Below are positions 12,578-24,317 of a DNA stretch of 64,000 nucleotides, piece by piece. Made by a program: the position numbers and the translations under genes. Source of the DNA: Ottelia alismoides (lineage: Eukaryota > Streptophyta > Magnoliopsida > Alismatales > Hydrocharitaceae); NCBI GenBank assembly GCA_037367405.1, contig JAZKJV010005761.1, positions 1 to 64,000 of the forward strand, given 5' to 3'. How positions within the stretch are numbered: position 1 is the stretch's first letter; each line of letters begins with the position of its first letter. The notes under the pieces were generated by a model. It ran no database searches, was not told where the DNA came from, and saw nothing but the letters and a program-made list of their open reading frames with translations.

Positions 12578-12630
12578 TGCATCCTGAGTTATTCACTCTT
12601 TGATCCCCTTCGTTGTCTCCTCTTCTTGTC

Positions 12631-12665
12631 TATACTTAGGTATTTCTTACCCTAAGTATAGGGGT
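12631..12665 (+). promoter_or_regulatory. Stem-loop plus polypurine motif 3 (element A)
   Basis: Perfect 10-base arms TATACTTAGG (12631-12640) and CCTAAGTATA (12651-12660) with a 10-base loop, followed by GGGGTGAG. Confidence 0.7.
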
Positions 12666-13700
12666 GAGACAGTCTGAGTGTGATCTGTTCATTCCCACCC
12701 TTTACCCTCCCAGCCTTGTGTACAATATGCTATATTTAGTATTGTTTCATCATGACAGTCAACTTCTCATTCATTCATTTCTTCCTTCTTTCATTCATTC
12801 CTTATTTGTTATTCTTTATATTTTTCTATACACAGTACGAGTTATGTCTTATCTTTTTCTCTCTGATCTATGAGGAAATAGCTCAATCTAAGTATAATGG
12901 TTTTGCATATACTTTAGCCATAACTCGTACTTTCATATTTTTAAAATAATATGGTTAATTAAAAAAATAATACACACAAATACCCAATTCTTTGTATTTA
13001 CTGATTAATAAATCAGTTTAAAAATAGTGTTTGAAAAATGTTTGAAAAATAACTTGAAAAACTTTTTGAAAAATCTTTTGAAAACTATTTGGAAAATGGT
13101 TTGTTCATTTATTTAACCTTTTAAAAAATGTTTTCTTTGTAAAAAAACCTTTTCTTTATGCGAAATAAAACATTTGAAAATCTACTTGCAAATGATTGGG
13201 AAAATGGTTTTAAAATTTGTTTGAAAATTTTATATGTACTGTTTGAAAAATCTTTGGTAATAATTTTCAATTTTTGTAAAATGTTTGCAAAAATTATTTA
13301 TTGACTCAGTTTGAAAATTAAACTTTATAAAGTGATTGCAAAATCCTTTTCAAATTATTTTTAAGAATTGGATATGAAGTAAAAAACATTTATAAAATTT
13401 GTATAAACCTGTAACTTCTTAAAAACTACAATCTTATAAATATAAGATGCATCGGCATGTAAATATTTGTACTTATCTCTTCCAAAAATCTTTTGACTTA
13501 ATTTTTTGAGAATCGTAAGACTTGGTTCAATCCTGTCTTGACTACTTATGTAGAATATTTTTAAGAACACACGACTCTTATTGATAATGACTTAGCTTGT
13601 GCACCTACACCTTTCACTTTGCTCATCTCAGATGAAGTGATAGAGGGTTGGATTTGTCGGCATGAGACACAAGCCATTTGAAACATCAGAAGTCACTCGT
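12666..13700 (+). other. 3' non-coding part of element A, not shared with B
   Basis: AT-rich, with a series of related phrases of the form gtttgaaaaat / cttgaaaaac between 13020 and 13330. No domain is seen in the short frames. Element B lacks the counterpart because its inverted LTR C lies at this point. Confidence 0.5.
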
Positions 13701-14537
13701 TTGCCGCAATTGTACCCCAACCTAATCCAATGGCGACGAGATCTAAAGATAGAAGTTGTGGGTTGCAATAAAGCTTCAAAAGAGGGATAGTCTACTGGCT
13801 CAAGAGGAAAAAGTCCTTAAGTAAATGCTATTGCATATAATATTTAAAAAATAGAAAAATCAAAAACTCCAAAAAAAGTGGATATGCCTGATTGAAAATA
13901 AAATGCATGCTAGAGTGTACATATTTCTATAGTCAATAAGCAAGCTTGAGCTTCAGAGTCATATGTATAGTTAATAAGAAAGCTTGAGCTTCAGAGTCAT
14001 ATGTATGTGAGCTTGCAGCCGGGTGACTTCGCTACGCTAGTCAAGCATCTTAGGATAGGTAGCTACACTGACTACCATCCATTCTTCTCTCCCCCTCCTC
14101 TTATAGAGCTAGGTGTCACTTGAACTTATAAGGGAATACCTCGCATCTTGAGGAAAGAGCCATTGAATTAGCGAATTCGGATCACCATGTTGGAGAAGAC
14201 TGGCTTTTATCGCTTCAGCCAAGGAGAGCTACATATCTCACACAATGTCCAAGATAGATTCATAGTCATAAGGGTTTGCATATGATTTGAAGTATTCTGA
14301 CCTGGCTATTGAGTATACTTGAGCAGAGTTTTGGAATTCCCAAATGTTGTTGTGTTTCAAATGCTTTTCCCAATAAGGTTCCAACTGCACTAAAAATCCA
14401 AAGGTCCGACATAAGCTTCAAACTTTGATTTTATGAACACAAGTTTGAGAATGAAAATCAGACCACTTCCTTTCCTTTTTTTCCTTTCTTTTTATTTTCT
14501 GCACTTTTTGCATAACTGTTTGCTAGGGACAAGCAAA
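13700..14537 (+). other. Conserved 3' untranslated block of element A
   Basis: Shared, in the same orientation, with 43855-44490 (element B) and 55870-56630 (element E2). Landmarks are ccccaacctaatcca, aataaagcttca, the ggaataccTcgc/ccctgctcctcgaggaaag block, and ccaataaggttcca. It is non-coding in all three and ends at the polypurine tract, so it is the region just upstream of the 3' LTR of these gypsy elements. Confidence 0.75.
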
Positions 14538-14610
14538 GGAAAGTATATAGGGTGACGAGTCTCCATTTCATCACCATTATTCTATCATTTTGGCCTTAAA
14601 AATCCTAGCT
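14538..14610 (+). repeat. Polypurine tract and first ~58 bp of element A 3' LTR
   Basis: AAGGAAAGTATATAGGG (about 14536-14552) is the polypurine tract. The LTR starts with TG at 14553 and opens with TGACGA...TCATCA arms. The sequence through cattttggccttaaaaatcctagctaatg matches the LTR start of B (27935-28000). The LTR stops at about 14610, where reversed repeat X begins. Confidence 0.75.
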
Positions 14611-14611
14611 A

Positions 14612-17062
14612 ATGTAGATAAATATTTTTTTTATTTTTTTATATTTTTTTAATAATTTTATAAGGTTTTTAGTTCTTTTTTTTCAATTTTTAGGGGTTTT
14701 ATAAATGGGAATGAAACAAAAATCACATAGAAGCTAAAACAATACAACACAAGCAATCAGAATTTTTTTTGGAATTTTTAAAGCCATTTTTATATTTTTA
14801 GTTGCTTTTCCAAAACTGAGAGATACACTTTTTAGGGTTTTGAATTTTAGAAAATATCAAATAAAATCAAAATGAGTCACAAAAATTACCAAAAATACTA
14901 CACAGTAGCAGGAGCTATGTGTAAATTGGAATTTTTGGAGTAGTTTTGATATTTATTTGAATAAAGACAAGGCACACCGCTAACATGGACCTAACTGCAA
15001 TTTATTTAATTTTCAAGTCCAAACAGTAACAAGCAATATAAGCCTAAGATAAAATCTGCAATTTGTCCACTAAAACATGCACATGCTTTAAATCAGCATT
15101 CACAGGGGCATAAATGCAAATTTGAGAAACATTCAATCAACCATTAACACATAGAAAGTTCATGATAGATCATGCAAATAACCCACACCGCACGGGATGA
15201 GGCACATGTATCCAAACAGGAAGGACTAAACTACAAATGTTAAAAACTACATATACTAATATGTAAAAAGATCCAACTGTGACTTTTATTTTACAAACTA
15301 AAGCATGAACTAAAAGAAATGCAAGGTAAAAGGCACAATATACCGTCAAAGGTACGTGAGACGTGTGTGGGAGGACAGGTGTCGGTTGCTGGCAGGGACT
15401 CGATCGTGCAGCTCTGATCTTCTATAAAGATTGATCTAACGCTCAAGGAATGTACCCTACAAGTGCGGCTCAGATGCGTCAGATTACGTCAGATCCACGA
15501 CTGAAAAGCTTCAATGACGGGCGGCTCATATGGAAACTGGGGTTCCGCTCTTCATCCAACGGTGACGGAGGATGGTGAACGAACAGGGAGCTGGAGAACT
15601 TCGAACTGGGATCGGGGCGAATCCGCCCAGCCAATCAGACCTCCAATGGGTTAAACACCCATGGGGAGGCAGTCTGCATCAAGCTGTAGGTTCTGATCGT
15701 CTGACAGATGGTCGGATGGATGGGATGGTGGAGAGAGGTCTGGAGGAGCTCCGCCGAGCAGCTGGGAAGCAAATGAGGCTCCTCACGGCTCCAGGTAGGT
15801 GCAATGCGGAGCCAATACTCGGGGCTATGCTCCGGTCTAGTTATTTAGAGCTAAAGACGAAAGAAGCAGGGGTGAACGGGGTCGATCTGCGACAGTCGCG
15901 AGAGAGGGAGATCTGGGACCTAACCTTTGCTACATGAGCTAAGATCAGGGTGAAAAGATTGCGTAGGGAAATGGAGGGCAATCGTGCATAGATATCTGAG
16001 CAGTTGGATGTGAGTGACTGAGCTCCGATCGGCCGGCCGGAGATGGCGGGACTACGGTGGTGGCAGATGAAAGATTTGATCGAATGAAGAGCTAGAAAGG
16101 ACTAAAGCGTTACCTGAAGGTCCATACAAGTTCCTTAGCTCCAAGCGAGGTGATCGACGGGGTTATGGCCTCGACAAAGCAGCGACAAAGTGAGGGAGGC
16201 TTCTCACGGCAGAGGTCCGACCACGAAGAGGGAGTGTCGGCTACACGACATCAAATCGACCATCGAAGGGCTCCTCCGACGACTGTCACCACGCTGGAGG
16301 GTTCTAGGGTATCCAGAAGGGGTGTGGCACGAGGTAGGGCACTGTGGAAGCGGAGAAAATATTTTATAGGGTCGACGGGGGTCTGGAAAGACCTGAGAGA
16401 AGCACGAGACCCGAGAAGGAATCGGATCGGGAGAGGGACCCGCGAGAATGTTTGAAGTACAAGGATTCTCGGGTCCGAATCCCGAGGCGAGAGGTGAGGG
16501 GAGTCGGGCTGGAAAATGTCGAGAAGGAGCTCGGGAGACAATGATCGAGGTTGGACCAGGGTAGGAGGCGTCGTTGACCCGTGGTCAACATTTCAGCCGA
16601 CCAATCAGAAAAATTGATGTACAAAAATAATCCCAAATTCAATAAAATAATAATAAATGATTTTAAATTAAAAAGTGTATAAAATGAAAATTGTTTGTTA
16701 TTTTTAAAACTATTTTTTTTTATTTTTTTTATGAAAAATAAATTATTGTATATACAGTATATTGTATTATATACAGGTATAAAATACCTAGGTATTTTGT
16801 ACAATTATTTTTAATTTGTTATTTTTGCATAAATACTCCAAGTTTATATTTTATTTATTTACAAAATAATTTTTGGAGTATAAAACAATTTTTAATTTAT
16901 TTTTATTAGGTTTTTACAGGTATATAATAAATAGAGAAGGAAAATATAAATACATGTATTATGTACAAGTGAGAGAGAGTTTTTATTTCCTTTTTATTTT
17001 ATTTTTCTGATTTTTATTTTTATTTTTGCAAAAATAAATTATTTACACCCCTGATATATAAG
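14612..17062 (-). repeat. Repeat X, reversed copy (long LTR-like element)
   Basis: Reverse complement of 44778-47265 over its whole length. It has AT-rich arms and a GC-rich core (15350-16600). On the minus strand the core carries a TATA box (TATAAAA at 16362-16368) and the palindrome at 16574-16588 (TTGACC, 3 bases, GGTCAA). The layout is that of the other long gypsy LTRs here, so X is probably the LTR of another family. Frames in the core (15572-15937, 16150-16455 and reverse) are not conserved as proteins between the two copies. Confidence 0.7.
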
Positions 17063-18884
17063 GTGAAGTGACGTAATCTGATATTTGGAGATTTAAGGCT
17101 TAGGGTTTGAAGCATTGCCTCAGGAAAGTGACGTAGCTCGATATAAATCGTCCGATCATGCCCAAAATGGCACGATCCAAATGGGTACAATAGTGTCTTC
17201 GTAGCACCTAGGTGGCGGAAGAGAGGTTGCACTCATGTGGGTACTCGATTCCCCCTTCCTGCTCTTACGTGTGATGTGACTATCATGTAACCTTCGTCTT
17301 ACCCTCGCAAATAAGACAATGCCATCAATAGTGGTTCAGAGTTTATAGATTTCGGTTTCGATGCTCATTCGTCAGAGAAAAAACTTAGATCCGTAGACTT
17401 CTGATCATTGAACTCTTGATATCCCTGCAAATGTTAAAATAATAGCTAAAGCCAACATATTCCCCTATTTGAGATGAAAAACGGATGTGGAATGGAGGGC
17501 TCTAATGATGGTGAAGGATTTGGGTTCTGTGCAGAGCTCTTGTTCTTACAAAATAAGATAGTGGGTCGAAATGATCACACAATGGAGTAGCACTCTAGAG
17601 AACAAGATATTACGCTTGGATCATAAAAGTGATGTGGGGATTTTCAAGTATTCAGGTCATAAAAAGGCCAACTAAGATAAGAAAATATATGAGCACACGA
17701 GAGAATAAGAATGAGGAACATACTTGGAATCGACAAAGAAATCGATTATGTATTGAAGAATATTAAGAACTAGCATCAAAGCTTCTAAGCTTCGATGTTT
17801 TTCACTTCAGAATCTCTATTGAAGATCTGAGCTCGAGCAACCAAAACATGAGCAGCAACTTGGCCACAATCCCAAGGATCACGTCGGACTAGATATCCTT
17901 CGCCACACTCCACTCCTCAACTTTCTCTATTACTAAAGGAAGATGAGTATCTGGGATTGGCCAGGGAATGGCGGATAACCGGTGGAGCTTGCCATTGGAA
18001 AGCTATTTGAAGGAGGATACGACTGACATTATGAACCCATGTGGTGGTTTCAACCACCACCTACAGTTAGGGAAGTTAGGGATGAGAATGGTCAAGGGAT
18101 TATCATAGGGGTGATGTTAGGGAGAGGTAATGGAGTTAGCAGTTGGTTGAGATGATGGATGAGCCAGTTGTTGAAATTCTATGAAGTTGGGTAATTGAAA
18201 CGAGGAAGAAAATGACTAGAGGAAGACGATGCGCAACAGTCATTGGACCACTTGATCCAACGGCCACCAAAGAGGCATGCACGAAGCGCTCTGATCTGAT
18301 TATAAGATCATATCAGGTGGTTGAGATAAGACGGGAGATGTAGGGCCTGATCTAATTGATAGGAAATGATGGATGGTACATGAATAAGGAGGGTGGCAAG
18401 TGAAGAGCGGGGTCATGTGGCTTTCTATGGAGGCGTCACATGGCCCGATCAGATTTGAAGAAAGTAAAGAAAATTGAGTAAAATACTAAAGAAATAGTTA
18501 GAGTGTGAATAAAAAAATTGCTAAACATGAAAGTTGTAAATCTCGATGAGATGTACAATTTTCATGTAGAAATCAATGAAAGAAAATGTCATCTATACAT
18601 AAAGAAAAACTTAATAAGTAATTAAATCATGAAAACATTTTTCTTTTCCCATTTTTTGTATTTTTGATTGATAAATTAGGTTATGTTAATTATAAACAAT
18701 TTTGAATCAATTTTTATTTGATTTTTAATGAGAAAGAAATACATAAAATAATAGCAAAATATTATGATATATAATATAATATAATTAGAGTCAACTATTT
18801 ACAGCACATAAATAAATAAATCATTAGTGTTAATTATTATAGGATCTTGTTGACTTACTTAAGAAATAGAGATAATATAAATGA
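17063..18884. other. Unassigned stretch between X and the copia element
   Basis: I recognise no protein domain and found no second copy in the window. It contains short inverted repeats (TGGTGGTT and AACCACCA at 18041-18058, and 18525-18567). It lies where the 3' end and 3' LTR of the minus-strand copia element should be, but its sequence does not match that LTR. Confidence 0.4.
18525..18567. other. Near-perfect 43-base hairpin
   Basis: ACATGAAAGTTGTA (18525-18538) pairs with TACAATTTTCATGT (18554-18567) with one G-T type difference, and the inner ATCTC/GAGAT also pairs, leaving a 3-base loop. Its function is unknown. Confidence 0.6.
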
Positions 18885-19300
18885 CTAATGATGATAAATG
18901 TGGGATTTATCAACCACACTGCCTCGTTTACAACATCTGATGCGTGAATTCATTCGGCTTATGTTGTTGAATCAACCGTCATGTCATGCTTCTTTCTTCT
19001 CCAGCTTACAACACCACCGTTCAACAAGAACACAAACCCTAAAGTTGACCTGCAATCATCTATATCAGATTGGAAGTCCAAATCTATGCATTTTAAAACT
19101 TAGGGATCACCGTCTCCATAGATCAAGATGTAATCATGTATCCGTCTTAGATACTTAAAGATGTTCTTCACGACATTCCAGTGTTGTTCTCCATAGCAGT
19201 ATAGGCAACGACTTACCACTCTCACTACAAGGCAGATATCTACATTGTGCACATCAAAGCATACATTAGGCTTCCCACATTTGATCCTTAAGGGCATCCA
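18885..19300 (-). pseudogene. Ty1/copia RNase H (N-terminal part), remnant
   Basis: Downstream of RT on the minus strand the translation reads GEQHWNVVKNIFKYLRRIHDY, the usual RT-to-RNase H link of copia elements, then DDCRSTLGFVFLLNGGVVSW and DSTT-AE-IHASDVVNEAVW. Family members read DSTTEAEY here, so stops replace two residues. Homology ends at about 18885 and the C-terminal part is lost. RNase H removes the RNA strand after reverse transcription; this copy is dead. Confidence 0.85.
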
Positions 19301-20200
19301 TCCATGACCTTTTTGTCCTCAATACTTTGAAGAGCCATCCTTTTAGATAAGTGTATATCACTTAAGGGAAGGAAGCCTTTCTTGGAATTCTTCATATAAA
19401 ATGTTTCAAGATGTTCTTAATGTACCCATGTTGTGACAATTCCATTCATCGCAAAGGTATGTGACAACTAAATTTTAATACTAGTCATCATCCATGTATC
19501 TTTACCAATGATAAGGATGTCATCTAGGTAAAAAATGATGAACCCAATTGCGCTCCCACTAAGCTTCTTGTATACACATGTTTCATCGGGATTCTGAAGG
19601 AAATCACTCTTTAAGGTTTCATCGAATCTAATGTTCTAGTTAAGAGAAGATTATTTGAGCTCATGGATGGATTTCTTCAGCTTGCATACTTTGTATTCTT
19701 CAGTTATGAAGCCTTGGGACTGCTCCATATAGATATCCTCCTCGAGTTATCCATTGAGGTACTACGTCTTGATGTCCAACTACTAGATGTCATAGTCATG
19801 ATATGCAGCTATAGCTAGCAGTGCCCTGATAGACTTAAACATAGACACATAAGAGAATGTCTTATCGTAGTCGATGCCTTCTCTATTTGTAGCCCTTGTC
19901 TACGAGCCATGGCTTGAAGGTCTCTACATTCCCATCATGTCCCCTCTTTATTTTGAAAATCCATTTACACCCAATGGATGTTATCCCTCTAGATCTATCA
20001 TTAGGGTCCATACACCATTCGTGTACATGGAGTCTATTTCAGACTTCATTGCTAGCATCCATCTATCCATGTCATGATCCGTGAGTGCTTCATCAAATGA
20101 AACTGGATCATTATCAGTTTCACCTGACACATGGAATCTGTACCTTTCAGGTGGTGCAACCATGCTCGAACTCCTTCGAAGAGGTATGTGTCTTTCATCT
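19300..20200 (-). pseudogene. Ty1/copia reverse transcriptase, remnant
   Basis: The N-terminal part is readable at 19981-20163: RYRF-VSGETDNDPVSF-EAL and WMLAMKSEIDSMYTNGVWTL match the start of copia RT (AMK.E..S...N.VW.L). The catalytic motif appears as YLDD at 19519-19530 (minus), both aspartates kept; plants usually have YVDD. Stops and frameshifts separate the blocks. The order gag-protease-integrase-RT-RNase H on the minus strand is the copia order and separates this element from the gypsy elements around it. Confidence 0.88.
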
Positions 20201-20579
20201 TTATTTACTTCTTAAGTTTATGGTTAAAGAAGCTTAATACCCTCAGGGGATTCAATGAGTTCCTTTACTTCCTTTTGTCTTGACTCTTAAGGAAGTAATC
20301 CTACAGAAATTTTACATCTCTAGAGATGAGAATCTTCTGAATCTTAGAGTCCTAAAGTTGGTATCCAATACCATTTTTCACATAACCAATGAAGTAGCAC
20401 TCTCGAGTGCAAGATTCCAGCTTACTTGCATCCACGTTTTTTGCATGGACCAAAAAATCTCAAATTTTTAAGTGATTAACACTAGGCTTGGTGCCATACC
20501 AATGCTCATGAAGGGTTTTGGTTACAGATTTGTTAGGAATATTGTTCAAGATACATATTGTAGTATCTACAACATATCC

Positions 20580-21130
20580 CTAGAAACTAAGTGGGAAATA
20601 TGCATTACTCATCATTGAACGAGCCATATCCATGATGATCCAGTTGCGTCTTTCATCAAGACAATTAAGTTGGTGATTTCCAGGAGAAGTGAGATTGGAG
20701 ATAATTCCTCTCTCTTTGAGGTTTTCCTTAAAATCATCTGAGAGGTACTCACCACATTGGTTTGATCGAATCTGCTTAATCTTCCTGATGGTTTGATTCT
20801 CTACCAAAGTCATGAACTCTTTGAACTTTTCAAAGGTTTCATATTTATGATGTAATAGGAAGAAAAACATGTATCGTGAATGGTTATCAATAAGTCGATA
20901 TCTATTTCGGGTTGCGGTACTGAAGGGACCACATACATAAGTATGTATTAGGTCAATAATACCCTCACATCGTGTAACCTTGTTACAAAAAAACATCCTC
21001 ATCATTTTACCTCGAATACAATGTTCACTTGTAAGAGAAGTTTGGACCTGTAGAAAATATAAGGGTTCACCCTTTATCAATCAATTGATCCTATCAATAA
21101 ATAAATGACCATGACTTTGATATCAAATCA
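20580..21130 (-). pseudogene. Ty1/copia integrase core, remnant
   Basis: An open stretch (20580-21080, 166 codons) holds the integrase core: an IDLIHTYVCGPFSTATRNRYRL-like start (family: D...GP), IDNHSRYMFFFLLHHKYETFEKF, then RSNQCGEYLSD-F (family: RSDNGGE) and a C-terminal E in the LDERRNW region (family: NG..ER.N). Two key positions are changed: the second catalytic D reads N-Q, and the third catalytic region has LDER. Integrase joins the DNA copy to the host genome; this copy should be inactive. Confidence 0.88.
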
Positions 21131-21489
21131 TTTTTGAACGATTTCCATCCTCTGTAGTTCTTTTAGGGTTCTTATTAGTGGGTATCACATTCATGACCCA
21201 TTCAATAATGTGCATCCAGAAGTTAGAATACCATCCACGATATATTTATCATTATGACTTATGATACATTTATTATAGAATGTGAACGAATATCCATTTC
21301 TAACTAACTTAGATAATATATTAAGTTCCTTCTAACATATGAATCATAAATACATTCTTTAAGTACTAGAACCATCCCACTAGATAATGATAGTCTGTAG
21401 GTCCTGACGGTGACTGCTGCAACATCTGTATTAGATCCCATCTGGATGACTTTCTTCCATTCATCAAGATTCCTAGTTTCTTGAAATAG

Positions 21490-21690
21490 ATGCAACAAAA
21501 TGCATACATGCATAGAAGCACCAAAATCGATGATCCAACTAACTTCTCATCTTACAAGAAAATCAGTTTCAATGATGAAAGTAGTTTTTATACATATTGG
21601 GGTTGTACCTTTCTCGACAGTTTTCAGTTATTCTAGACAGTTACGCTTCTAGTGCCCTGACTTCTTGCAGTGATGAGAAACATCGTTCTT
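21490..21690 (-). pseudogene. Ty1/copia protease start and gag zinc knuckle, both damaged
   Basis: At about 21632-21684 (minus) the translation reads S-HHC-KKSGH-stop-KRNCLE. This is the CCHC zinc knuckle of gag with the first Cys changed to Ser (TCT for TGT) and the usual Trp codon now TAG. At about 21500-21540 the protease active site reads WIIDFGASMHVC, where family members have DTGAS. Both are point changes in otherwise clear motifs. Confidence 0.8.
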
Positions 21691-21699
21691 CTTCGATGC

Positions 21700-22420
21700 T
21701 ATCAGCGTAGAAGCATGAGAAGATGAACCAACAACTTGACTCTTCTTCTTTTTAATCTATGTCGGACCCATCCAAGCCATGTGCTTCCCTTTAACCTGTG
21801 CAACCATTGCACTGCCAATGAGATTTTCTTTTTCATTACATCTTCTGTAGACTTTAATGAAGCCATTAACTCGTCGCTAATCAAGCTTAACTTGTTCATG
21901 TGGTATGATACCACAAATTTAATGAAAGACTTGGGTAGAGATAGAATAATGAAGTCATATTGCGTGTCTGTGTCCATCTGAGCCCCCAGGGTATTTAGTT
22001 CTGAGAGATTACCAAACTTTTTGATTACATGCTCTCATATTGAAACCCCTTCATTTATCTTGCAGTGAATAAGTTCTTTCATTACATTATAATGCTGAAT
22101 GTGGTTCACATCACCATACATCTCTTTCAGATTCAGTATTATGTACTAGATTATATCCATGTCCAAATGTTGCTTTTGAAGCACATTGGACAAAGACCCT
22201 CAATGATTGATCTTCATCATATTTTTCATTGTACTTAAGTTCTTCCAATTTTTGAAGGTTTGTGTTCCTGTTCTTAGTGAGCACATAGCCAACGCGCTCC
22301 GCAGAAAGAACAAGGTCCAAATTATAGATACAATCCAAATAATTTGGTCCAATCTACTAGTTGACCTCCAAAAGCCTGCTGAGAGGGTAATGGATTTCAT
22401 GTCTGAAATTAAGAATGCAT
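21700..22420 (-). pseudogene. Ty1/copia gag, remnant
   Basis: The translation starts near 22420 and gives a WMDCIYNLDLVLSAERVGYVL-type run at 22290-22340 (family: W...L...L....YVL), then a region with ESERD, and at 21702-21977 the conserved YDFIILSLPKSFIKFVVSYHMN block with LISDELMASLKSTEDVMKK (family: I..SLP.S...F...Y......T..EL...L...E). Gag builds the capsid-like particle. Several frameshifts break it, and the zinc knuckle follows directly. Confidence 0.85.
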
Positions 22421-22429
22421 AATTAGAGC

Positions 22430-24170
22430 ATATAAATAATTATATATTTAAATTAAATTTCTTTGATTAAGGATTTTTAATCAAATTACTCTTACCTTTT
22501 CAACTTTGAAAGTTCATTACCTTATTGAACTTTCAAAGTAAGAGATATACTTACTGCTATATCTCTAGCAAGATCTGAGATCTTCTTTTTACCTTTGTTA
22601 CATCCTACTAATATGAGAAACTACAACTCGGATAATTAGAAGTGGGAACTCATTTCGCCTTGCAAGTCCAACTTGCATTTCCCAATTCGGCCTTTAACAC
22701 CACCCCTAAGGTGATGTTGATCTGTTAACTGAATCAACTATCAACAGAAATATTACTCACTAAGCGCAATCCAATATCATCCCAATAATATGAGGAACCA
22801 ATATTGGGGTCACTACGCATACAACTTTACTCCTTCAAGAAGCAAAGCGTCTGATCCATGTGCTCTTGTATGTAGGAGCTATCAATTCAGATAGACATCT
22901 CCTGCATACAATCCATGGTGATGGAACCCTTCACCCTGATCGGTGACCATAGATGCCATTTATTTGATCTTCTATATCTCATTCATATTTAATGTAATTA
23001 TTATGAATAACATTCACATAATTAATTCTTCTAAGGGAATTACATATCTGTTCATAATAGAGTGTTTATTTTAGTTGGGTATAATTAATTCAGTCATATT
23101 AAATTAATTAATAATATAATTAAGCAACAAACAAGTATGATTTGCTTGATATTACTATAAGCGTACACCCTCACAATGTACAATTGTATTATTCCAATCT
23201 ATTGATTAAAGTACGCAGAGAATTTTCATGCTACCTATCCTTGGAATGGATCAAGCTAGGTAGTACCAACTATGCTAATAGTGAATTCTTCAACTGCAGT
23301 ACATGTTGCCAATTAGTTAATCCAATATCATATCCACAGCCTAGATCCATCACTGAATCAATTTAAAATAACATAATTGCTACAAACTGTACAAAGAGTT
23401 TTTATGGATCACATGCTCTTGGTGACCAGCATGATACATATATAGTAATCACTTAGAAATCTTAGGAATCTTAAAATATTTTTAAAAATCCTAAATTTCT
23501 AGTCATGTCAGTCAAACATGTTTGTATGTAAATGTTGACCTACAACTATTGTAGGTTTAACTAGGATTTTTTGTCATGAAATATTCATTCAATGATGATT
23601 GATGTTTAATTAAATATTTCCAGAAATATTAAGCATTAAATAATTAGGACAAATTCATAATTTTCTTGATTTATATTGAATGATAAACACATTAACAAAG
23701 TAATCTTGATGATCTAATCATCATTCAGCCTATCTTCAATAAATATGGAATATCTAGGGCAAACAAAGTCAGAGTCGCGTGAAATAAATTCGTGTGGTTT
23801 GCTAGTTTAATTCTCTGCTTAATTAAGGTATTTATTTCATATTTCATGACAGGGAAACATTAAGCAAAATTAATTTCTTGTATATTTGTGAATACATGCA
23901 AAAACAATTTCATTGTGGGAATCTTTCGAATTTTAATTCATGTACTCTTGATGGCAATAATTAGCTACTATTTTGGGAATATATTTATACATTTTAAATA
24001 TATTTTATCATCCAAAAGATCATCCAAACAATACATAAAGAGGGGTTTTACATTCTAGCGAAAACAATTCGAAACTTGCATCTTACGCAAAAAAAACTAT
24101 GAGTCCTCACACAACCGATATACAAAATCTTATTCTCTTAAGATCGGGATCCCACCCAAGACCCTCGACC
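22430..24170 (-). other. Unusually long leader of the copia element
   Basis: About 1.7 kb separates the gag start from the primer-binding site, where copia elements usually have some hundred bases. No domain or repeat partner was seen in it. A perfect inverted repeat lies next to gag (22503-22539). It may hold an inserted, unrecognised element. Confidence 0.5.
22503..22539. other. Perfect 14-base inverted repeat
   Basis: ACTTTGAAAGTTCA (22503-22516) and TGAACTTTCAAAGT (22526-22539) with a 9-base loop; a further seven bases (CTCTTAC) pair after a bulge. It lies just upstream of the copia gag start. Confidence 0.8.
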
Positions 24171-24185
24171 GAAGCTCTAATATGA
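24171..24185 (-). promoter_or_regulatory. Primer-binding site of the copia element
   Basis: On the minus strand the sequence reads catattagagcttcgg, a degenerate form of TGGTATCAGAGC, the site complementary to initiator methionine tRNA used by plant copia elements. It marks the inner end of the 5' LTR. Confidence 0.7.
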
Positions 24186-24317
24186 CTTGAAGGTTAGGGT
24201 TTGGGCCTTAACTTAATGGAAGTGTGTACGTCGCATCGCATACGACCTAGGGCAACTGGTCTAGCTGCATCGAGCAGTGGAATTTAAAATTTTTAAATAT
24301 ATGAAATCACATGATTT

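Noticed and set aside
15572..16804. Several overlapping 65-146 codon frames in reversed repeat X, as a possible gene
   Set aside because: The inverted partner at 45280-46550 does not keep the same frames, so they are products of GC-rich non-coding sequence.
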